DNA of 12,996 bases, taken from positions 1 through 12,996 of the forward strand of contig CAZKTU010000193.1 in NCBI GenBank assembly GCA_964555675.1, read 5' to 3'. Shown piece by piece: positions 7,360 to 12,996 of the stretch. The notes under the pieces are model-generated. The model was not told the origin of the DNA, made no database searches, and worked only from the letters and a program-made list of their open reading frames with translations. The DNA is from CAIWXH01 sp964555675. Its GTDB lineage: Bacteria > Chloroflexota > Chloroflexia > Chloroflexales > Chloroflexaceae. Numbering within the stretch: the first letter of the stretch is position 1; every line of letters begins with the position of its first letter. The position numbers and the translations under genes were made by a program.

Positions 7360-7773
7360 TTATAGAGCATCGGCGCCCTTCTCGGCCGGTTCGCCCCCAT
7401 GGGTCGCGTGCTGCCAGGGCCAGCGATGCTCGATCTCCATGGTGAGCGACCAGCTGAGAAAGGTGCGGATCAGCACCAGGAGACCCAGGACCGCGACGCT
7501 ATTGAGGCTCGGCTCGAGAGCCACAGTGCGCACGACATCGGCCGCCACCAGCATCTCTAGCCCGAGCAGCAGCCCGCGGCCAAGCAGCACCTTGTAGCGC
7601 TCGTAGGCCGCAGGCAGGCGCCGCTCGACCAGCACCCGGCGCACAAAGAGGGCGGTGCTCACCAGGGCCACGACGATGATGATCAGCACGGCCAGCAGCT
7701 CGAGGCTGAGAGCCGCCACCTCGATCCAGTCCAAGAGCGTCGCCACGATCCCGGCCGGTTGATGCTCATCCAT
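7360..7773 (-). CDS. DUF1622 family membrane protein
   Basis: This 137-residue protein has about three hydrophobic helices, near residues 16-40, 66-82 and 88-107. It carries the conserved DUF1622 stretch: GRGLLLGLEMLVAADVVRT, a VALEPSLNSVAVLGLLVLIR segment, and a C-terminal WPW motif. The function of the family is unknown. It should sit in the cytoplasmic membrane. ATG 7773 is chosen because GGAG (7785-7782) lies 8 bases upstream; a GTG at 7782 overlaps that site. The gene starts 19 bases after the SulP stop and is the last of three closely packed minus-strand genes, so it is probably co-transcribed with the SulP transporter and the lipid-kinase-like gene. Confidence 0.85.
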   Translation of the reverse strand: MDEHQPAGIVATLLDWIEVAALSLELLAVLIIIVVALVSTALFVRRVLVERRLPAAYERYKVLLGRGLLLGLEMLVAADVVRTVALEPSLNSVAVLGLLVLIRTFLSWSLTMEIEHRWPWQHATHGGEPAEKGADAL

Positions 7774-7785
7774 CGCGCTCACTCC
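7774..7785 (-). promoter_or_regulatory. Ribosome binding site deciding the DUF1622 start
   Basis: GGAG at 7785-7782 lies 8 bases before ATG 7773. The alternative GTG start at 7782 would overlap this site, which favours the ATG. Confidence 0.6.
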
Positions 7786-7792
7786 AGGGCGG

Positions 7793-9469
7793 CTACTTGC
7801 CCGGCTGGGCCGCGATCCATCGCTCGGCGGCGTCCAGCGCCTCTTGCAGCGAGTGGCCGACCCGATCGTCGGCCATGAAGACGCTGTCGGCGCCGAGGTT
7901 CTTCAGCTGCCCCGTGCGCTCAAGCTGCATATGGACCGAAGGCGCCACACCCGAGAGCATGAGCCGACTTCCCTGACCACGCAGCGCCTCGCTATAGCGG
8001 GCGATCACCTCGATGAACGTGCTGCCCAGCTCGGTCTCGCCGCGCAGCACCAGGATCACCACGGCGTGGCGCGAGGCTTCGGTCACTACGGGCAGCTGCG
8101 CGTTGAACACGGGGGCGGCGGCGAAGAACAGGCTACCGTACGGAACCAGAATCGTCGCCTGCCTCCCGGGCACCTCCGCAGGCGGGCTGCCCTCGACCGG
8201 GTACTGCCCCGGCTCAAATTGAAGGGCCACCACCCGCACTCGGCTCGACTGCTGGAAGACGTACAGCAGCACCGCCAGGCCCACGCCCATCAGCACCGCG
8301 TATTGTAGCGGAAACAGCAGGCCAGCGCTGAAGGTCAGCAGCATCACGGTCTGCTGGACCGGGCCGGTCTTCCAGACCGTCATCACCTGGCCGAGCTTGA
8401 GGGTGCGAAAGCCGATCACGATCAGCAAGCCGGCGAGAGCGGGCATGGCCATCAGGCCGACCAGCCACCCGAAGAGCAAGATGCCCAGGGCGATCACGAC
8501 GCCGGCGACGATGTTCGCCAGGCGCGAGCGAGCGCCGGCGCCAATGACCAGCGAGGTGGCCGACATCGATGCGCCGACGGGCATCCCCTGGAACACTCCA
8601 GCGACGATACCCGCCGCCCCCTGTCCCACAAAATCGCCCGATGCGTTAGGGTAGCTGCCGTCGGGGTTGGCGACCGACGCGCTGATGCTGGCGCCCTGCA
8701 CCAGCCCCACAAAGGCGAGCGAGAGCGCGGGGATGAGCAGCGCGGGCATGAGCAGCAGCGAAGGCAGCACGGGGGTCGGCAGCGAACTGGGGATGTCGGC
8801 GACGTCGCGGGCCAGGGCGATCTGCTCGGCGCCGACCAGCGGGACGATCAGCGAGACGAAGAACAGGGCCACCACCATGCCCAGGGCCTTCAGGCGCGTG
8901 CGCTCGAGCGTCAGGATCAGGATGATCGTCAGCACCCCGGCCGCCAGGGTCGGCACGTGGACTTGATCCAGGTTGCGCATGAGGTCGAAGGTGCGGACGA
9001 CCCGGTTCGGCCCCGAGCTGTTGTAGCCGGTGAAGGTGTCGAGCTGGCCGAGGATAATCAGCAGGGCCACGGCGTTGACGAAGCCGACCATCACCGAGTT
9101 GGGCACAAAACGGACCAGCCGGCCGAGCTTGAGCAGGCCCGCCGCAAGCATCATCACGCCGGTGAGCAGCGCCAGCGTGAACAGGGGCACGTTGGGGTCC
9201 TCAGCCTGGGTCACCTGGGGCACGCTGGCGACGATCAGCGCCATGGCGCTGGTGGCCTGGACCGACATGAAGACCGAGCTGGTGAACAGCGCCCCCGTGA
9301 ACACGGCGGTCATGTAGCTGTAGAGCCCGTACACCGGATTGACCAGGGCGAGCAGGCCCGAGGCCAGGCCGTCGGGGATGCTCTGAACGCCCAGCACCAG
9401 GCCGGCGCTGAGGTCCTCGCGGACAGTGGCGCGGTTGAAGAATCGCCGGCCTAGCTTCGAAAGGTCCAT
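7793..9469 (-). CDS. SulP-family anion transporter with C-terminal STAS domain
   Basis: This 558-residue protein has a SulP membrane domain of many hydrophobic helices (about 20-405). Family signatures include REDLSAGLVLGVQSIPDGLA near 17-36, NPVYGLYS (44-51) and GDFVGQGAAGIVAGVFQGMPVGASMSATS in pieces across 278-306. A cytoplasmic STAS domain covers about 435-553. SulP proteins move anions such as sulfate or bicarbonate; the substrate here cannot be read from sequence. Two family positions look changed: VQATSAMAL (70-78) where many members have a Gly-Pro motif, and Ala-Thr at 304-305 where many have Arg-Thr. The start at 9469 is supported by GGAG six bases upstream; a GTG at 9496 would overlap the previous gene. 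It lies 16 bases after the lipid-kinase-like gene and before DUF1622. Confidence 0.9.
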   Translation of the reverse strand: MDLSKLGRRFFNRATVREDLSAGLVLGVQSIPDGLASGLLALVNPVYGLYSYMTAVFTGALFTSSVFMSVQATSAMALIVASVPQVTQAEDPNVPLFTLALLTGVMMLAAGLLKLGRLVRFVPNSVMVGFVNAVALLIILGQLDTFTGYNSSGPNRVVRTFDLMRNLDQVHVPTLAAGVLTIILILTLERTRLKALGMVVALFFVSLIVPLVGAEQIALARDVADIPSSLPTPVLPSLLLMPALLIPALSLAFVGLVQGASISASVANPDGSYPNASGDFVGQGAAGIVAGVFQGMPVGASMSATSLVIGAGARSRLANIVAGVVIALGILLFGWLVGLMAMPALAGLLIVIGFRTLKLGQVMTVWKTGPVQQTVMLLTFSAGLLFPLQYAVLMGVGLAVLLYVFQQSSRVRVVALQFEPGQYPVEGSPPAEVPGRQATILVPYGSLFFAAAPVFNAQLPVVTEASRHAVVILVLRGETELGSTFIEVIARYSEALRGQGSRLMLSGVAPSVHMQLERTGQLKNLGADSVFMADDRVGHSLQEALDAAERWIAAQPGK

Positions 9470-9479
9470 ATCTCTCTCC
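9470..9479 (-). promoter_or_regulatory. Ribosome binding site deciding the SulP start
   Basis: GGAG at 9479-9476 followed by AGAGAT and then ATG 9469 gives ideal spacing. This rules in favour of 9469 over the in-frame GTG at 9496. Confidence 0.7.
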
Positions 9480-9485
9480 ACAGCC

Positions 9486-10865
9486 TCAGGGCACAATCAC
9501 CCGTATCACGCCGGGCAGCACCCGCGCGCTAAATGGCGTCTCGCCCCAGACCTCGCCGTCACCGATGATCGACTCGGGCGGGTCGGTGGCGATCGTCACC
9601 TCGCGCACCTGCCAGTGGCGCACCATCTGCACGCGCTCGGCCTCGTCGTCACGGCTGACCGGCCGGCGCAGCAGCGAAAGGAAATTCAGGTTCTGCACAA
9701 TGACGACGTCGAGCAGGCCGTCGCTGACGCTGATCTCGGACAGCAGCGGCAGCCCGGACAGGCCGACGTTGCCCGAGTTAGCGACCATACAGGTATAGCC
9801 GTCAACTTCGACCGCCTCGCCGTCGAGGAGCAGGTTGTAGCGCACCAGCTTCAGCTCTTGCTGGATGGCCGAGAGCGCGTAGGCCAGCTTGCCCATGCGC
9901 TCCTTCGCCTCGCGGGTGGTGTTCTGGACATACGCGGCCTCGTACCCGGTGGCGACGCGCAGCGCAAAGCGGTGCTCGCCGCACTCGCCCATGTCGATAT
10001 TGCGCACGGGGATCTGCTCGCGGGTGAGCAAGGCCGCCGCCCGGGCCACATCGTTCTCGATGCCGAGCTCGATCGACATCACGTTGCCCGTCCCACCCGG
10101 GATGATCGCCAGCGGCACGCCGGTGTCGATCAGCCCGCTGGCGGCCTCCATCACCGCCCCGTCGCCGCCGTAGATCATCACGGCGTCGTAGCCATCGAGG
10201 GCCGCAGCGGCCGCCAGGCGCTGAGCGTCGCCACTGCCATGGGTGACGGCGACATCCCAGGCGAAGTCGGCCGTGCGCAGCACACTGTTGAGCGGCCGGA
10301 GGATCGGGCGCTCGATCCCCGAGGCGGGGTTGATGATCACCTTCACGCGCTTGATCGTCGCGCGGTCGATGGTCGTGAGCGGCGCGGCCGGCATCTGCAG
10401 GGTGCTGAGCAGGTCGTCGGGGAGGTCGGTCTGCAGAAGGTTTGCCCCGACCAGGAAGGGCTGCATGTGGGCGAGCAGCCGCGCGGCGTCGGCGGTGTTG
10501 CCCAGCACGAACAGCGCCGACATGCCCGGCTCGAGGGCGCTGTTGAACTGCCGCACCCGGCGCGCCAGCTGGCTCTGCGAGGCCCGCCGGTGGGCCAGCC
10601 ACCCGCCGGCGGCCAGGCCCGTGACCGGGAAGGCGGCGAGCGCGCCGATCAGCAGACCCAGGCCGGCGCCGGTGGCCGCCGATAGGGCGTTGGGGAGCGC
10701 GTCGTCCAGGCCCTGCAGCCGCTGCAGCCGGCCGTCCTCCTCGCGGATCAGCACGAGGGCGTCGTCGATCTCGACCAGGCCGTCTCGCTCGAGCCCGCGG
10801 AGCGCGTCGAGGACGCGGCCGGCCTGGTGACGGTCGTCGAAGGCGATGGCAGTTAGGTGGCTCAT
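9486..10865 (-). CDS. DUF1269 domain fused to diacylglycerol-kinase-like (YegS/LCB5) domain
   Basis: The 459-residue product joins two modules. Residues 1-157 match the DUF1269 pattern: TAIAFDDRHQAGRVLDALR, a Gly/Ala-rich hydrophobic hairpin (64-90), then MSALFVLGNTADAARLLAHM and a final LLQTDLPDDLLSTL. Residues 170-459 are a diacylglycerol-kinase catalytic domain with NPASG (179-183), the nucleotide-binding GGDG (233-236) and PGGTGNV (256-262). The enzyme part should phosphorylate a lipid or related alcohol using a nucleotide; the exact substrate is unknown. The hydrophobic hairpin probably places it at the membrane. ATG 10865 fits the N-terminus of DUF1269, but no ribosome site is visible and a 12-bp hairpin ends 8 bases before the ATG. 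The SulP gene follows 16 bases later, suggesting one operon with SulP and DUF1622. Confidence 0.88.
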   Translation of the reverse strand: MSHLTAIAFDDRHQAGRVLDALRGLERDGLVEIDDALVLIREEDGRLQRLQGLDDALPNALSAATGAGLGLLIGALAAFPVTGLAAGGWLAHRRASQSQLARRVRQFNSALEPGMSALFVLGNTADAARLLAHMQPFLVGANLLQTDLPDDLLSTLQMPAAPLTTIDRATIKRVKVIINPASGIERPILRPLNSVLRTADFAWDVAVTHGSGDAQRLAAAAALDGYDAVMIYGGDGAVMEAASGLIDTGVPLAIIPGGTGNVMSIELGIENDVARAAALLTREQIPVRNIDMGECGEHRFALRVATGYEAAYVQNTTREAKERMGKLAYALSAIQQELKLVRYNLLLDGEAVEVDGYTCMVANSGNVGLSGLPLLSEISVSDGLLDVVIVQNLNFLSLLRRPVSRDDEAERVQMVRHWQVREVTIATDPPESIIGDGEVWGETPFSARVLPGVIRVIVP

Positions 10866-10902
10866 AGGAAAATGGGGGGACCTGGGGGAACCAGGTCCCC
10901 CC
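10866..10902 (-). terminator. Strong hairpin with T run between sulfatase and lipid-kinase-like gene
   Basis: GGGGGGACCTGG (10874-10885) pairs perfectly with CCAGGTCCCCCC (10891-10902) around a 5-base loop. On the minus strand the stem is followed by ATTTTCCT and then directly by the ATG of the next gene. It looks like the sulfatase terminator. It may also act as an attenuator because it leaves no room for a normal ribosome site before the downstream start. Confidence 0.65.
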
Positions 10903-10920
10903 AGGTTCGCATCGATCGCA

Positions 10921-12459
10921 TCAGTTGTTGCTCAGGGCCTGCTCCATCTTGGCCATGACCTGATCGATCCCGAAGCTGGCCGCCTTCATGCGCGGCGGGA
11001 ACTGCATGAAGGTGGAGAGGAACTGCTGCACGAGGAACTGGGCCGCGTAGATCATATAGGCCCGGTCGATCATCCAGTCCCAGTAGGTGTTCGAGGTAAC
11101 GTCGGCCCGCTCGAAGGGGTCGGTGCGCAGGTTGAAGATCTTGGGGATGCGCAGGAAGATGAACGGCTCGGCCCAGATCTGCACGGTGCCAGCCATACGC
11201 TGCTCGGCGAAGACGATCTTCCAGTTGTCGAAGCGCATCGACACCAGGTCGCCGTCGTCCGAGAAGTAGAAGAAGCCCTGGCGCGGGCCCTTCGCCTCCT
11301 CGCCGGTGAAGTACGGCAGGAAGTTGTAGCCGTCGAGGTGGACCTTGTAGGTCATGTCGCCTACCTGGTAGCCCTCCTTGAGCTTGGCGCCGATGTCCGG
11401 CTCGCCAACTGCGGCGAGCAGGGTCGGCAGCCAGTCCTCGAGGCTGATGATCTCGTTGGAGATCGTGCCGGCCTTGATCTTTTCGGGCCAGCGCACCAGC
11501 ATCGGGATGCGGTAGGCGCCCTCCCAGTTCGAGTTCTTCTCGTTGCGGAAGGGGGTCATCGCGCCGTCGGGCCAGGTGTTCATGTGCGGGCCGTTGTCGG
11601 TCGCGTACATCACGATCGTGTCCTCGGCGAGGCCAAGCTCGTCGAGCAGGTCGAGCATGCGGCCGACGTGCTTGTCGTGCTCGATCATCACGTCGTGGTA
11701 CTCGGACTGCCAGCGCCCGGCCTGGCCGAGAACGTGTGCCGGCGGATGGACCCGGAAGTGCATCCAGGTGGTGTTGAGCCAGACGAAGAAGGGCTTCTCG
11801 TCGGCGTGGGCGCGCTTGACAAAGTCCTGGGCCTTATCGACGAACTCGTCGTCGCAGGTCTCCATGCCCTTGCGGGTCAGCGGGCCGAGCTCCTCGATGC
11901 GCTGCTTGCCGACGCGGCCCCAGCGCGGGTGCTCGGTCGGGTCGTCCGTCTCGGTGGCCCACGAGTGGATCATGCCGCGGGGGCCGAACATGCGCTTGAA
12001 GTTGGGGAAGTCGGCCTCGGGCGGGTAGTCGACGTGCTCCGGCTCCTCCTCGGCGTTGAGATGGTAGAGGCTGCCGAAGTACTCGTCGAAGCCGCGGACC
12101 GTGGGCAGGTACTTGTTGCGGTCGCCGAGGTGGTTCTTGCCGAACTGGCCGGTGGCGTAGCCGTGGGGCTTGAGCAACTCGGCGATGGTGGGGTCCTCGG
12201 GCTGGATGCCCTTATCGGCGCCAGGCATGCCCACTTTGGTGAGACCGGTGCGGTAGGGGCTCTGGCCGGTGATGAAGGCCGAGCGGCCCGCGGTGCAGCT
12301 CTGCTGGCCGTAGCTGTCGGTGAAGCGCAGGCCCTCGTTGGCGATGCGGTCGATGTTGGGGGTGCGGTACCCCATCAGGCCGTCGCTGTAGCAGCTCAGG
12401 TTGGTGATCCCGATGTCGTCGCCCCAGATCAGCAGGATGTTCGGTTTCCCATTGGGCAT
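10921..12459 (-). CDS. Formylglycine-dependent sulfatase (arylsulfatase type)
   Basis: This 512-residue alkaline-phosphatase-superfamily enzyme would hydrolyse sulfate esters. Metal-binding Asp14-Asp15 lie in NILLIWGDDIG. The maturation motif CTAGR (55-59) holds Cys55, which must be converted to formylglycine by a modifying enzyme not seen in this window. GKNHLGD (107-113) carries likely active-site Lys108 and His110, and ATDNGPH (286-292) the metal-binding Asp288-Asn289. NWEGAYRIPMLVRWP (311-325) is another family signature. There is no signal peptide, so it should be cytoplasmic. The C-terminal 50 residues are rich in aromatic and hydrophobic residues. The start at 12459 matches the usual family N-terminus although the ribosome site is weak. 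The substrate is unknown. The next gene lies beyond a strong hairpin, so the sulfatase is probably a separate transcript. Confidence 0.93.
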   Translation of the reverse strand: MPNGKPNILLIWGDDIGITNLSCYSDGLMGYRTPNIDRIANEGLRFTDSYGQQSCTAGRSAFITGQSPYRTGLTKVGMPGADKGIQPEDPTIAELLKPHGYATGQFGKNHLGDRNKYLPTVRGFDEYFGSLYHLNAEEEPEHVDYPPEADFPNFKRMFGPRGMIHSWATETDDPTEHPRWGRVGKQRIEELGPLTRKGMETCDDEFVDKAQDFVKRAHADEKPFFVWLNTTWMHFRVHPPAHVLGQAGRWQSEYHDVMIEHDKHVGRMLDLLDELGLAEDTIVMYATDNGPHMNTWPDGAMTPFRNEKNSNWEGAYRIPMLVRWPEKIKAGTISNEIISLEDWLPTLLAAVGEPDIGAKLKEGYQVGDMTYKVHLDGYNFLPYFTGEEAKGPRQGFFYFSDDGDLVSMRFDNWKIVFAEQRMAGTVQIWAEPFIFLRIPKIFNLRTDPFERADVTSNTYWDWMIDRAYMIYAAQFLVQQFLSTFMQFPPRMKAASFGIDQVMAKMEQALSNN

Positions 12460-12564
12460 AGGTCTAGTCTCGCTTTCTTTCTACAGCAGGTAGCGTTGCC
12501 GGGGCATGCCTTAACGTGAGCGCGAACTGCGAGCCCTCTGCGCAGGCGACGGCGCTCGCGCCGC

Positions 12565-12996
12565 TCACCAGTCCTGGCTGAGCTCGGCGATCGCGGCATC
12601 GGCGGCGGCCTCGGCCTCGGCGATCGAGGCCTCGGTGATCAGTTGGGCATCGACCAGAGCCTCGATCGCCTCTGAGGCGTCCGCCTCGGCCAGCAGCCCG
12701 GCGACCACCAGGGCCCGCACGGCCTCGGCCGCCACGCTCGAGCGGAAGGCCTGGACGGCGACGACAGTGGTGATCGCCTCGGCCATTGCCTCGCGCTGCA
12801 CCTCCTCGGCGGCGGCCAGGGTGGTGAGGGTATCGAGCATGGCCGCGCCCCGCAGGGCCTGGGCCCGCTCGACCGCCACCTCGGCCTCGACGACCGCGTT
12901 GAGCTCGCGGCCCATGGCCAGCAGCGCGTCGCGGGTGAGGAAGCCCTGGGAGACCATGCGCCCCCCGGCCTCGCCGATCGCCGCCCCGAGGCCGAT
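12565..12996 (-). CDS. Alanine-rich helical protein of unknown function, 5' end cut by window
   Basis: The frame is open from the TGA at 12567-12565 to the right edge, and no stop interrupts 12958-12996. The ATG at 12957 is therefore probably internal and the gene partial. The visible 143 residues are rich in Ala and Glu with few aromatics, so the chain should be almost all helix. I do not recognise the family. Counting from the internal Met, three segments share a pattern: MVSQGFLTRDALLAM (1-15), LVVAGLLAEADASEA (83-97) and LVDAQLITEASIAEA (101-115). The last two are spaced 18 residues apart. There is no signal peptide or membrane helix in the visible part. Only 105 bases without a clear terminator separate it from the sulfatase, so co-transcription is possible. 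Confidence 0.65.
   Translation of the reverse strand: MGLGAAIGEAGGRMVSQGFLTRDALLAMGRELNAVVEAEVAVERAQALRGAAMLDTLTTLAAAEEVQREAMAEAITTVVAVQAFRSSVAAEAVRALVVAGLLAEADASEAIEALVDAQLITEASIAEAEAAADAAIAELSQDW

Noticed and set aside
9426..10685. Long plus-strand open frame opposite the lipid-kinase fusion
   Set aside because: Antisense shadow of a gene with clear GGDG and PGGTGN motifs; the translation has no recognisable domain.
10846..12519. A 557-codon plus-strand open frame opposite the sulfatase
   Set aside because: The Val/Leu/Ala/Asp-rich translation is typical of the antisense of a high-GC gene, and the sulfatase has its full active-site set.
12541..12564. Short GGCGC/GCGCC hairpin after the right-edge gene as a terminator
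   Set aside because: The stem is only about 5 bp with a tiny loop and no T run follows; such pairings are expected by chance at this base composition.

Overview
The window is uniformly GC-rich, with strong G/C preference at third codon positions in every gene. Several things suggest a Chloroflexota-type (green non-sulfur lineage) bacterium: a zinc-ribbon Ser/Thr kinase fused to WD40 repeats, a VanW-type envelope protein, DUF1622 and DUF1269 membrane genes, and hairpin-rich intergenic repeats. This assignment rests on gene-content style and not on a marker gene, so it is tentative. It looks like ordinary chromosome: no transposase, integrase, phage gene or CRISPR array is visible.

Layout. At the left, on the plus strand, are a coiled-coil/SH3b protein (9-641) and a lipoprotein alpha/beta hydrolase (753-1715). 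The hydrolase gene is bracketed by two diverged copies of a roughly 100-base hairpin-rich intergenic element (651-750 and 1711-1814). The rest is mostly minus strand. A VanW-domain membrane protein (6347 down to 4431) is followed 3 bases later by the zinc ribbon-kinase-WD40 protein (4427 down to 1854), with a hairpin-plus-T terminator after it. A plus-strand tRNA-Lys(CUU) at 6481-6555 has a textbook TTGACA-N17-TATAAT promoter, back to back with a probable promoter for the VanW gene. Next come an orphan NarL/FixJ-type response regulator (7269 down to 6631) and a tight minus-strand trio in transcription order: a DUF1269-diacylglycerol-kinase-like fusion (10865-9486), a SulP transporter with a STAS domain (9469-7793) and a DUF1622 membrane protein (7773-7360). 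Upstream of the trio lies a formylglycine-type sulfatase (12459-10921), separated from it by a 12-bp-stem hairpin. The right edge cuts an alanine-rich protein of unknown function (12996-12565, 5' end missing).

How the genes may work together. VanW and the kinase look like one transcription unit linking the cell envelope to a scaffold-type kinase. The trio combines a lipid-kinase-like enzyme and two membrane proteins, which suggests a membrane or ion-homeostasis operon. The upstream sulfatase could supply sulfate to the SulP transporter, but that is only inference from position.

No stretch over 300 bases lacks a gene. The gaps 642-752 and 1716-1853 hold the repeat element and a terminator. 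6348-6480 holds the two promoters and 6556-6630 a hairpin. In 7270-7359 I see only the response-regulator ribosome site, and in 12460-12564 nothing convincing.
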